A stretch of DNA of 64,000 nucleotides from the NCBI GenBank assembly GCA_026706935.1, contig JAPOXV010000026.1, positions 1,207,721-1,271,720 on the forward strand. The letters run 5' to 3'. This DNA is from Gammaproteobacteria bacterium (GTDB lineage Bacteria; Pseudomonadota; Gammaproteobacteria; Pseudomonadales; Azotimanducaceae). Position numbers and translations under genes: made by a program. The notes beneath the pieces were generated by a model. It ran no database searches. It saw only the letters and a list, made by a program, of their open reading frames with translations, and had not been told where the DNA came from. Shown piece by piece: positions 8,678-17,644 of the stretch; within the stretch, counting starts at the first letter, position 1, and every line of letters begins with the position of its first letter.

Positions 8678-11600
8678 ATGCAGAATCACTTCAACAAGTG
8701 GGTGTCGCTTGTCGCTGTTGCTGGCCTTATCTGGTCGACCGGTGCCTTTGGGCAGCAGGCCGACGATGCGGATGAGGAAGAAGAAGAGGAAGCGGAGGAA
8801 GTAGAAGAACTGATCGTGACGGGGTCATTTATCCGTCGCGATAACTTCGACTTACCGTCGCCCATGCACGTAACAGACGAGCTCGATATTGAGCTTGCAG
8901 GCACACCCGATATGGGAGACATCATCTTCGACCAAACGTTCCAATTTGGCGTTAACGCCAATGCGGCTCCGTTTGAAGGTGACGCTGCCGACGACCAACA
9001 GTGGAACCAAGGCTCAGAAGTCTGGGCCAATATCCGCGGGTTGGGCGCACGCGCCACGATGACCATGATGGACTCTCATCGACTACCCGCGGATACGAAC
9101 ACGTGGGGACGTCGGACTGGCGTTGACGTAACTAATACCTATCCACAGATCGCAGTCGGCCGTGTTGAGACGATTCTCGACGGTGCGTCGGCCCTCTATG
9201 GTGCGGAAGCAGTCGCTGGCGTTATCAACATCATCCCGAACAAGAACTTTGAAGGTCTTAGGGTCAACTACAACAACCAAATGGCTTTGCGCGGTGGTGC
9301 GCCGAACCAAGGGTTATCGATGATCGCTGGTGCGCAAGGTGAGCGTACGAAAGCAGTCTTCTCGCTGGAATTGCGAGACATCAGTCAGATGGCTCATACA
9401 GAACGCCCAGAGTACATCGTCGGATTGCGGAACCCGTGGAATCTACAGATTGCACCTGGTTGGTCGGACTCTGGCGGACGTAGCAACCCAGGTGATTGGG
9501 TGGTACCGGCACGTAATTCGAGCGGTGAACTCACTTTCACCCCCCATCCTGAAGGATTTGACCATCTCCATGGCGCAGGCAATCGTTTAGCTGACTCACT
9601 AGGTCAGATTGATAGACAATGGACTCAGTCCTCAGGCGGTGATTGGTCGCAAATGAACACTGATCCCGGTTGCGGCTACGGATTCGGAGCTGGTTACGAC
9701 GATAACGGTACGGTCGATGAACGAGTAGTACGTCGAAGTACCGATGATCAAGCTATTGATGCACGAACGGGTGAAGCAGCAGATACGCGGCCGTGGCAAT
9801 GGGTTAAGAACGACTACGATAAGCGCGGGAGTTTCTTGAACGGAATTGTGACTCCATGGAACGGCGGTGGACGGTGTCGAAACATCATCGCCGATATGCA
9901 GGATATGCAGGCTGAATCCGATCAATACAAAGGCTATGCATTTTTTGAGCATGAGTTCAACGACTATGTGAGCATCCACGGTGAGATCGGCTTAACCGTT
10001 TTGGATTACTACACGCGTGACGTTACGGGCGGCTTGGATGAAACTCCTTCAGGCGTCTGGTACGGCGCACGTGTGCCAATCGCGATCGGTTCAAATCCAG
10101 GTAACCCCTTCCGCGCGGTTGCGCACGGTTCTTGGTTTGATCCTGCCACAGGGGTAACGTTTGGCCCAGACTCATCAGTACCCGCGGAAGCTCAAGCACA
10201 CCCGGCCTACACCGAAGATTTGAAGCGACTGGCTTGGGTTGATCTCAATGGCAACGGTCTTTACGAATATCTTGAGGAACCCGGCGAGTTGTACGTATTT
10301 GCGCAAGACGCGAACAACGATGGAATTCCGGATAGGACATGGGACCTGTCAGATGAAACGAGTCTAGATGGAAGCGTAGACGAAAACGGCGAACCGATTC
10401 CTGACGGCATTCCAGATGCAGATTTCAACGCGCAGCGACACCCTGAAGCACGGGTGATCCTACTTAGTGCAGAAACAGACTCTGATATGGACGGCATCCC
10501 AGACCGTTTCGATAGTGACTTTGCAGAAATGGGAAGTGGGGGTGTCCGACTCTTTGAAGATGTGCGACAGCCGGACGGTGATCTCAATGTTCATCCGAAA
10601 CAAACACACAATCTGAACATCGAATGGGCGGACCTAGACGGACACGGCATCGGTATGTATCAACGCCGTGCACAGCGCGATAACGTACGCTTCCGACTTG
10701 GTTCCGAGATTCAGATTCCTGATACCACATGGATCGTGAATGCGGACTTTATTTACGCTCGCGGTAAACGTGAACGTCAATATCCAGAACCTCAATGGTG
10801 GCTATATGTCGACTCGCTTCGCTGTCAAGGCGGCGGTGATGACCAGGCGCTTGAAGCTTGCTTCAACCCGTTTAGCACATCCTATCTTGCGCACACGCCC
10901 GATGGACAGTTTATCGGTGACGAGTCGAATAAATTCCCAGATGCCGATGATCCAGGCTGGACGCCTTCGGATCATCCTGCTGTGAACACCGAATTTGAGG
11001 TACGAAATGCAGGCATTACCATGGAGTACAACCTGCAGACCTTGGGAATGGATCTCTTTGACCTAACCGCATCGAACTCCAATCTGTTCTCTTTGCCATA
11101 TAACGATGCGCCGGTTGGGTTTGCGATCGGCACCCACTGGCGAGAAGAGACAGAGGAGTACCGCTCTAGCGTAATCAACCAGTCAGCGCTCGGTGGCGGC
11201 AAACGTGGTTTCCGCGTTAGTGGTCAGCGCTCGTCGGCGCTTTATGCTGAATTGCAGTTGCCTCTAATTCAGGATGATGTATTTGGTGACATGGAAGTTC
11301 AGATTGCAGGCCGTTATGCTGAGATTTACACCTATGGTGTTATCGGTCAGCCAGGGAATGTGACATTCACGACAACTATTCCAAAAGTCGCGATGCGCTA
11401 TTCACCAACAGATTGGTTAGCAGTTCGTGCAAGTTTGACGGAAGGCTTTGTAACGCCAGGGCTGTATGCGCTATTTGGCGAACCTGGTCAGTATGGCGGT
11501 CAGCGTGCGATTGGAACACCTGCACCGGCTACGGTAGGGGACTACCTCTGTTACAACTTCCCAGAGCTTGCAACTGGCGATGACCCGGCTTGTACACAAG

Positions 11601-12865
11601 AAGGTATGGGTGTAAACGCACGAAACGTGAACACGTTTGCAGGTCCGAACTCTGATCTTGGACCGGAATTCTCCGAATTGTGGAACGCTGGTTTCTCGCT
11701 TAAGCTGCTCGATGGCACGATGGTATTCGACGTTGACTACACAAACGTCGTATTCCAAGGCAAAGCTGAACAAGCCGGTGCTGACCGCAACGTTAACGTG
11801 AACGAGATCGGCCTCGAAGAGTGGTACGCGGCACGGCAGTGCCTGGGACCTGGCACACCGTTGAAGTGGTTTGATCCGACGAACGTAACTGAGAGCGATC
11901 ATCCCTGGTTGTTCATCGAAAACCCGATGGATCCAGGCACTCTTATCTTGATGACGCCTCGCGACTATGTTGAGCAATATCCTGAGGAAGCAGCTTGCAA
12001 AATTCAAGCTGCAATTGATTGGGTCAACTCTGGCGCGAAAGGCGGCAAAGGCGAAGGCGGTACCGGTATCGGTAATGCTCGAGTCACAAGAGGTCGCGGC
12101 GATACGGGTCTTGGCCTGATTGACGTCGACCGCCCATGGTTGCAAAACGGCGAGCAAACGACCGAAACCGTCATCTACGCTTTGACCTATACGTTCGATG
12201 CGGAGGATATTCCGCTGATCGGTGGCGATTACGGAACATTCGGATTGAACGTAAGCGCGACGCAGTTGTTGAGCATGAGGAACATCCTTTATGCTGATGA
12301 CCCTGATATTCCCAATGAGGCGGAACATCCGCTCGCAGGTGTGGAAGTCGAAGGTGTTGGTAATCACAACCAAGGTGGTGGTTCATTCACGATCGGCGGA
12401 TACAACGATGGCGGTTCAGCTGCAATGATGGAGACGCTTCCACCGTCACCTGAATTCCGTGTCAATGTAGGTCTCCGCTGGTTCTATAACGATCACACCC
12501 TTCAGCTAAGCGGCAGGTGGCATGACAGTGTCACGACCGTGAATGCTGGATGGGATGAAGCAGTTGAAGCTGGCGTAATCACTGGTCGACCGAATGCAGA
12601 TGGGGTACCAATTCCTGAACAGGATGCGTGTGCACATCGTTGGATCTGGCCGCAGTGCAAGATTGACTCACGGCACTATTGGGATATGAGCTACACGTAT
12701 CGCAGGCCTGACACACTCGGTTTCAGCGAAATGACGTTGAACGTCGCAGTGCGAAATATCTTCGATACGTACCCAGACCTTGCCTTACGACAGCAAGGGC
12801 ACGAGGCCTATCTTGACAACATCATGGGTCGAATGGGTTACACGTCGGTGACGTTCTCCTTCTAG
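8678..12865 (+). CDS. TonB-dependent outer-membrane receptor, very large, with calcium-loop insertion
   Basis: 1395 residues, well above the usual 700-1000. A signal peptide ends near AFGQQADD, followed by an acidic Asp/Glu run and a TonB-box-like VEELIVTGSF. The plug domain (about 50-180) has the expected motifs: SEVWANIRGLGARATMTM, VGRVETILDGASALYGAEA, VAGVINIIPNKNFEG. The rest is a beta-barrel ending in TSVTFSF with terminal Phe, the outer-membrane assembly signal. Residues about 520-610 hold an unusual insertion rich in Asp/Asn loops (DLNGNGLYEY, DANNDGIPDR, DSDMDGIPDRFDSDF) like thrombospondin type-3 calcium repeats. No carboxypeptidase-like or STN extension is present. It has its own terminator and lies between FG-GAP/ASPIC and TPR genes. 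Imported substrate unknown. Confidence 0.93.
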   Translation: MQNHFNKWVSLVAVAGLIWSTGAFGQQADDADEEEEEEAEEVEELIVTGSFIRRDNFDLPSPMHVTDELDIELAGTPDMGDIIFDQTFQFGVNANAAPFEGDAADDQQWNQGSEVWANIRGLGARATMTMMDSHRLPADTNTWGRRTGVDVTNTYPQIAVGRVETILDGASALYGAEAVAGVINIIPNKNFEGLRVNYNNQMALRGGAPNQGLSMIAGAQGERTKAVFSLELRDISQMAHTERPEYIVGLRNPWNLQIAPGWSDSGGRSNPGDWVVPARNSSGELTFTPHPEGFDHLHGAGNRLADSLGQIDRQWTQSSGGDWSQMNTDPGCGYGFGAGYDDNGTVDERVVRRSTDDQAIDARTGEAADTRPWQWVKNDYDKRGSFLNGIVTPWNGGGRCRNIIADMQDMQAESDQYKGYAFFEHEFNDYVSIHGEIGLTVLDYYTRDVTGGLDETPSGVWYGARVPIAIGSNPGNPFRAVAHGSWFDPATGVTFGPDSSVPAEAQAHPAYTEDLKRLAWVDLNGNGLYEYLEEPGELYVFAQDANNDGIPDRTWDLSDETSLDGSVDENGEPIPDGIPDADFNAQRHPEARVILLSAETDSDMDGIPDRFDSDFAEMGSGGVRLFEDVRQPDGDLNVHPKQTHNLNIEWADLDGHGIGMYQRRAQRDNVRFRLGSEIQIPDTTWIVNADFIYARGKRERQYPEPQWWLYVDSLRCQGGGDDQALEACFNPFSTSYLAHTPDGQFIGDESNKFPDADDPGWTPSDHPAVNTEFEVRNAGITMEYNLQTLGMDLFDLTASNSNLFSLPYNDAPVGFAIGTHWREETEEYRSSVINQSALGGGKRGFRVSGQRSSALYAELQLPLIQDDVFGDMEVQIAGRYAEIYTYGVIGQPGNVTFTTTIPKVAMRYSPTDWLAVRASLTEGFVTPGLYALFGEPGQYGGQRAIGTPAPATVGDYLCYNFPELATGDDPACTQEGMGVNARNVNTFAGPNSDLGPEFSELWNAGFSLKLLDGTMVFDVDYTNVVFQGKAEQAGADRNVNVNEIGLEEWYAARQCLGPGTPLKWFDPTNVTESDHPWLFIENPMDPGTLILMTPRDYVEQYPEEAACKIQAAIDWVNSGAKGGKGEGGTGIGNARVTRGRGDTGLGLIDVDRPWLQNGEQTTETVIYALTYTFDAEDIPLIGGDYGTFGLNVSATQLLSMRNILYADDPDIPNEAEHPLAGVEVEGVGNHNQGGGSFTIGGYNDGGSAAMMETLPPSPEFRVNVGLRWFYNDHTLQLSGRWHDSVTTVNAGWDEAVEAGVITGRPNADGVPIPEQDACAHRWIWPQCKIDSRHYWDMSYTYRRPDTLGFSEMTLNVAVRNIFDTYPDLALRQQGHEAYLDNIMGRMGYTSVTFSF

Positions 12866-12886
12866 TCCTACCCTTCTAACTAAACA

Positions 12887-12923
12887 CGTCGGTGATGGTT
12901 CGCCATCACCGACGTTTTTATTT
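12887..12923 (+). terminator. Rho-independent terminator after the receptor gene
   Basis: CGTCGGTGATGG and its exact complement CCATCACCGACG form a 12-bp perfect stem (13 with one more A-T pair) closed by a TTCG tetraloop, followed directly by TTTTTATTT. It lies 21 bp after the receptor stop and separates it from the following TPR genes. Confidence 0.95.
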
Positions 12924-12965
12924 AAAGACGGTTAGACGTAGTTAAAACAGCTTGTTCATCTTTTG

Positions 12966-14408
12966 ATGACGTTCAATCACGCGGTGTTTCGTTATTCCGC
13001 GTCGGTTCTGATTGCAGTAGCTAAGACGACTCTAACGTTAGTGCTGTTAGGGTGTGACGCTACGCCGATGAAGCAGGTGGCGAGTCCTGTTGATGCGTCG
13101 CTAAGCACAAACGACAATGAACTTCAGACTTATATAAGAGAGTTGTATGACAGAGCTGTGCGCGAACCAGAATCTGCGACACATCGAGGTCGATTAGGGA
13201 TGGTCTACGACGCGAATGGATTTAAAGACGCGGCAATCGAAACGTACCATCAAACCTACCTTCTCGACACTAACGATTTACGTTGGCCTTATCTAAAGAG
13301 CCTTGCTTTAGGAAGGCAAGGGCGACTTCAAGAAGCAATTCAGGCCATGAACGTTGCGATTGAATTAGACTCGACCTATGTCGCGAGTCATTTGGCGATG
13401 GGGTTTTGGTTAATGGATCTAGGCGAATTCGAAGCCGCTTGCGAGGCGTTTGACGAGGCGGATCTAAATAACGTTGACGCAAAAAACCGTACTGCTATTG
13501 AATCTGGTCGTGCCCAGTGCAGTCTCGAACGTGGCGATCTGGACACGGCAATACGTTCACTCGATTCAATTGTGGACGACGAGTTACCTCGTTACGTCGA
13601 GTTATTACAAGCAAAGGTCGCTCGGGCTCAAGGAATAGCCATTCTGGCAGATCAGGAAGTTTTCGCCGATACTGCGATTGATCAACCGTCGTGGTCCGAT
13701 CCTATTGCAGGGTCGGTGGTTGAATACACCCGTGGTTTGAGTGGCGAAACGATGCTTGCGCAGAAGTTAATCGATGGTGGTCGCGCAATCGACGCACTGC
13801 CTCTAATTTCGTCTCTTTTGAATCGATACCCGGCGGAGTCCTATCTTGTCGAGTTACATAGCTCAGCGCTCATCGCATTGGGTCGAATTGACGAAGCGAT
13901 TGAGGTACTGACGAGTGGTTTAGAAGAGTTTCCACGAAATCATCTAATACACTTTAATCTTGGATTACTACGTGAAATGCAAGAGCAATTCGAGGATGCG
14001 TTACGGCACTATAAAAAAACTATCGAATTGAGAAACGAGTTCATTCCCGCCTACGACGCTCAAACTGAATTGCTACTTAGAATTGGTGAAACGGATTTTG
14101 CTAGAGACGTCTTAGAAGAATCGCTCGAATACCGTCAACCTGATTGGAATATACACTATCGTCTAGGTGTCATACACGGTGGACACGGAGACTGGGAAAA
14201 ATCGGTAGCGAGTTTCGCTCGTGTGATTGAACTATCGCCGCAAAACTCGGCCGCTTACGCCAATATGGCACTCAGTCTTGCGGAGCTTCGAAGAATTCGT
14301 GAGGCTAAGGACGCGATCGCGCGCGCTAGCGCTATATCGCCTGGAAATCCAAAGGTAAAACGAGCGGTTCAAACGCTGATTGCTACTGGGGTGCTATCAG
14401 CAGAATGA
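12966..14408 (+). CDS. TPR-repeat lipoprotein
   Basis: About 480 residues from ATG 12966 (a TTG directly before it is also possible). Lipoprotein signal peptide with lipobox VLLGCDATP. TPR helices are clear (RLGMVYDANGFKDAAIETYH; HFNLGLLREMQEQFEDALRH; AYANMALSLAELRRIREAKD). The central motif SWSDPIAGSVVEYTRG corresponds to WFDDPLVAE in the other TPR lipoprotein, showing common descent. It starts after the receptor terminator, so it is likely expressed from its own promoter with the next TPR and ASPIC genes. Periplasmic scaffold role is inferred from TPR architecture and gene context. Confidence 0.87.
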   Translation: MTFNHAVFRYSASVLIAVAKTTLTLVLLGCDATPMKQVASPVDASLSTNDNELQTYIRELYDRAVREPESATHRGRLGMVYDANGFKDAAIETYHQTYLLDTNDLRWPYLKSLALGRQGRLQEAIQAMNVAIELDSTYVASHLAMGFWLMDLGEFEAACEAFDEADLNNVDAKNRTAIESGRAQCSLERGDLDTAIRSLDSIVDDELPRYVELLQAKVARAQGIAILADQEVFADTAIDQPSWSDPIAGSVVEYTRGLSGETMLAQKLIDGGRAIDALPLISSLLNRYPAESYLVELHSSALIALGRIDEAIEVLTSGLEEFPRNHLIHFNLGLLREMQEQFEDALRHYKKTIELRNEFIPAYDAQTELLLRIGETDFARDVLEESLEYRQPDWNIHYRLGVIHGGHGDWEKSVASFARVIELSPQNSAAYANMALSLAELRRIREAKDAIARASAISPGNPKVKRAVQTLIATGVLSAE

Positions 14409-14564
14409 TGCAATCTGTCATTTGACTATATTTGAGAAAGCGAAGGCCGTTCGAATTGGGAAGTAGAAGAGGTGAATCCGCCAAACTACTACCGAGAAAC
14501 GCGCCGTTGTGAGTTAGAAACGCTAGGCTTGAAAATGAACTGCAATAAGTGTTCTCACCCGAAA

Positions 14565-15998
14565 ATGTCTCGAAGTTATCTAGTTGTTTTCGTTCGTAGT
14601 GTCTTCATTGCTTCGATTGCGTTAGTTTTACTGGTGAACTGCGGCGATGTGATAGATCCTCGGGTATCGCTACTCACATCGGTTGAGACGAATCAAGCGA
14701 ATATACAGGTACAAGAGAGTATTGCCAGGTATCAACAACGGGTTAGTGAGAACCCAAAGGATCCGATTGCGGTCGGTAATTTAGGCGTCATTTACGAGCT
14801 TCATGGATTTTCAGAAGAGGCGTTAATTGCGTATGAATTAGCAACCTCACTAGATCCGGACGCGCTCAAATGGCCGTACTACCATGCGATTCTGCTTGCG
14901 GCGCGATTCGACTTGGAAAAAGCCATTGAGCGCATCAACTTAGCGATAAGTAAAGACCCGAACTATGCACCAGCTTGGCTTCAAAAGGGTCAGTTCTTAT
15001 TGGACGCGAGCAGATATCACGAAGCATTGGCGAGTTTCGAGCATGCCGAGACGATTGGCGATGATCCTTATGCTGTATTAGGACAGGCACTCGCATATCT
15101 GGAATTGAATCAACCTGATGAAGTACTTCAGACGATTCAGCGAGTCGGCAGTCTGTACGAACATCCGAATGTCCGTAGGTTACGCGCAAATGCACTTATA
15201 CGCTCAGGGAAAAAGGAAGAGGCTAGCTCGTTGCTTGAAGGCTTAGCCACATATAAACGGATACTCTGGAACGACCCGATAGCGGAAGAAAAAAACGAAC
15301 ACGGCGTCGATCATATGTCGGTGAGACTTGCAGACGCAGTCAGATTATTGAGAAACGAATCGTATGATGCCGCGTTGATCGTCCTGTCAGAGCTACGCGT
15401 AAAGTATCCGACGAATAGGAGTGTCGTACATGCGTTGGGAGGTGCGTTCGAATTGGCTGGGAACACGACACAAGCACTTAGCGTCTATGAAGAGGGAGTC
15501 GAACATCATCCAGATTTTTACGTACTAAGGACGGCCATCGCGAGTCTGTTGCTGCAATTAGATCGGCTTGATGAAGCACTCGTTCACCTCAATAGAGCGA
15601 TCGAAATAGATCCTCAGCTGCATTGGGCTCATTCTCAGAAGGCGCAGGTATTGATGCGAAAAAGACAATGGCTCGAAGCAAGTTATGTGCTTAACCACGC
15701 GATTCGTGTCACGAACGACGATGCAGATCTCTATACACACTTAGGAATTTGTATGGGATTTTTAGATAGGTGGCCGGAAGCTGCAAATCTGTTTCGCGTC
15801 GCGATATCGATTGAACAAGACCACGTACCCGCATACATCAACTTAGCACGCGCGGAAACGATACTCAATAATGAAGAGAATGCACTTGTCGCGTTAGAAA
15901 ACGCTCGCCGTCGAGGTGCGTCTGAAGCAATGTTGGCTTCAGTCGAGAAACAACGCGATCAAATTAGCCGTATGAAGATCACAACCGTCAAGCAATGA
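14565..15998 (+). CDS. TPR-repeat lipoprotein
   Basis: The frame opens at GTG 14472, but ATG 14565 gives a compact signal peptide (MSRSYLVVFV, hydrophobic core, Cys in LLVNCGD); the -1 Asn is not ideal for a lipobox, so lipidation is probable rather than certain. About 477 residues. TPR units such as GNLGVIYELHGFSEEALIAY, AWLQKGQFLLDASRYHEALA and HWAHSQKAQVLMRKRQWLEA are clear, and the family motif ILWNDPIAEEK sits between two TPR blocks. Its stop overlaps the start of the following ASPIC propeller by 4 bp, repeating the TPR-ASPIC coupling seen in the minus-strand pair. Likely a membrane-tethered partner of that propeller. Confidence 0.86.
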   Translation: MSRSYLVVFVRSVFIASIALVLLVNCGDVIDPRVSLLTSVETNQANIQVQESIARYQQRVSENPKDPIAVGNLGVIYELHGFSEEALIAYELATSLDPDALKWPYYHAILLAARFDLEKAIERINLAISKDPNYAPAWLQKGQFLLDASRYHEALASFEHAETIGDDPYAVLGQALAYLELNQPDEVLQTIQRVGSLYEHPNVRRLRANALIRSGKKEEASSLLEGLATYKRILWNDPIAEEKNEHGVDHMSVRLADAVRLLRNESYDAALIVLSELRVKYPTNRSVVHALGGAFELAGNTTQALSVYEEGVEHHPDFYVLRTAIASLLLQLDRLDEALVHLNRAIEIDPQLHWAHSQKAQVLMRKRQWLEASYVLNHAIRVTNDDADLYTHLGICMGFLDRWPEAANLFRVAISIEQDHVPAYINLARAETILNNEENALVALENARRRGASEAMLASVEKQRDQISRMKITTVKQ

Positions 15999-17623
15999 AA
16001 TGTCTCACAGTAGTAGCTCTTAGTGGATTGTTCGTTGCATGTAGCCCAAATGATGATGACGAAGCATCGTTTCAGTTCATTGACGAAAGTGCGCAGAGGG
16101 GGCTTGACTATTCCTACATTTCTGGTAGTACAGAAGATCGTCGGCTTCCCGAAATCATGGGTGGCGGCGTTGCGCTCTTTGATTCAGACCTAGATGGTGA
16201 TATTGACGCATACTTCATACAAAGTGGGCAAGTTGATACGAGGTCACCGTCTTATGCGAATGTACTTTTCTTAAATAATGGACTAGGTGAGTTCAAGTTA
16301 CATAATGCCGCTGCTGCGTCGCTTGATCTCGGTTACAGCATGGGAGTCGCGATTGGCGATGTGAATCAAGATGCGCTACCAGATATTTTTGTAACACAAC
16401 TTGGTAAAAATAAACTCTTAATCAACGAAGGACTAAATCAGTATCGCGACGCCACGGCGGAAGCTGGATTTCTACAGAGCGATTGGTCAACCGCAACGGC
16501 GTTCGCTGATTTCGATCTTGACGGTGATCTTGACCTATGGGTTGTAAATTACATTGAATGGAGTACGGCGCTGAAACCAGAGTGTTATCAAACAATGTTA
16601 GGGAGTCGCGATTATTGCTCACCACTTCATTTTGAAGCCCCTGCTCAAGATCGAGTTTTTCGCAATTTAGGTGATGGTCGTTTCGCTGAAGTAACAGACG
16701 AAAGTGGAGTATTCGGTACGAAAGGCAATGGACTGGGGATCGTAACAGCCGACTTCAACGGCGACAACCTGATTGATGTTTTTGTAGCGAATGACACGTC
16801 ACCAAACCATTTGTGGTTAAACCAAGGAAACTTCCAATTTGAAAACCGTGCAGCCATTTGGAATTGTGCCGTGGACCAGCATGGCGACGCACGCGCAGGA
16901 ATGGGAATCGTGGCTACTGACATTGACGATGATTCGGACCAAGACGTTATCGTCGTCCATATCACAACCCAGTCCGATTACGTGTTTAGTAATGAAGGTG
17001 ATTACTTTCGAGATGTAGCGCCGCAAGTTGGAATGAGCATCCATTCACAACGATATACAAGGTTTGGTTTGGTAGTAAACGATCTGAATAACGACGGCTG
17101 GCTAGATATTTTCGAAGCTAATGGTGCGGTCAGTCGCTTATCTAAACCACATAACGGTGATCAATTTGCTGAACCTAATTCGTTATATGCAGGTAATGCC
17201 GACGGAAAGTTCGAAATGATTAACTATGATGGAGGCATATTCACTAGTCGCGCAGCTGCGGTTGGGGACGTCAATAACGATGGAACATTAGAAATCGTAG
17301 TAGTTGATCGCGATGCAACCGTGAAACTGCTTGTTAATCACAGCCAACGACTTGGAAATTGGATATTGCTAAATCTTCGCGACACTTACAATCGACCTGC
17401 GCTTGGCGCGAAGGTTTCATTAAATATCGGCGATAGAACGGTTACACGCGTCGTCCAGCAGGCGAGTAGCTACCTTGCTTCAAACGACCCAAGACTACAT
17501 TTTGGACTTGGCGGGAATCCAGGTGTCTCGAATGTCCGAATTCGCTGGTTGAGCGGAGCCGAGAAACAAATCGATTGGCTCGATGCTGGGCAGATCGCTA
17601 CGATCGTGGAGGATAAGTCCTAA
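15995..17623 (+). CDS. FG-GAP/VCBS repeat lipoprotein with ASPIC/UnbV domain (CRTAC1-like)
   Basis: 542 residues. Short lipoprotein signal peptide with Cys in LFVACSPND. Seven repeats of the calcium-loop propeller type (DSDLDGDIDAYF, DVNQDALPDIFV, DFDLDGDLDLWV, DFNGDNLIDVFV, DIDDDSDQDVIV, DLNNDGWLDIFE, DVNNDGTLEIVV). The C-terminal ASPIC/UnbV domain has QQASSYLASNDPRLHFGLGG. The ATG overlaps the preceding TPR stop by 4 bp. It is more like the minus-strand copy at 5134-6831 than the copy at 1374-3008 (shared opening RGL-Y-S, PEI-GGGVAL, Y-FIQSG), suggesting the TPR-ASPIC unit duplicated around the receptor. Expected to be lipid-anchored in the periplasm or on the surface. Confidence 0.9.
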   Translation: MKCLTVVALSGLFVACSPNDDDEASFQFIDESAQRGLDYSYISGSTEDRRLPEIMGGGVALFDSDLDGDIDAYFIQSGQVDTRSPSYANVLFLNNGLGEFKLHNAAAASLDLGYSMGVAIGDVNQDALPDIFVTQLGKNKLLINEGLNQYRDATAEAGFLQSDWSTATAFADFDLDGDLDLWVVNYIEWSTALKPECYQTMLGSRDYCSPLHFEAPAQDRVFRNLGDGRFAEVTDESGVFGTKGNGLGIVTADFNGDNLIDVFVANDTSPNHLWLNQGNFQFENRAAIWNCAVDQHGDARAGMGIVATDIDDDSDQDVIVVHITTQSDYVFSNEGDYFRDVAPQVGMSIHSQRYTRFGLVVNDLNNDGWLDIFEANGAVSRLSKPHNGDQFAEPNSLYAGNADGKFEMINYDGGIFTSRAAAVGDVNNDGTLEIVVVDRDATVKLLVNHSQRLGNWILLNLRDTYNRPALGAKVSLNIGDRTVTRVVQQASSYLASNDPRLHFGLGGNPGVSNVRIRWLSGAEKQIDWLDAGQIATIVEDKS

Positions 17624-17644
17624 GATTCTCTGGCGTTCGTTTTT

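Noticed and set aside
11471-12373. 300-codon open frame antisense to the receptor gene
   Set aside because: Mirror of the receptor codons with no family features; a coding shadow.
12963-12965. TTG directly before the ATG as start of the TPR lipoprotein
   Set aside because: ATG at 12966 is adjacent, gives the same signal peptide and is the commoner start.
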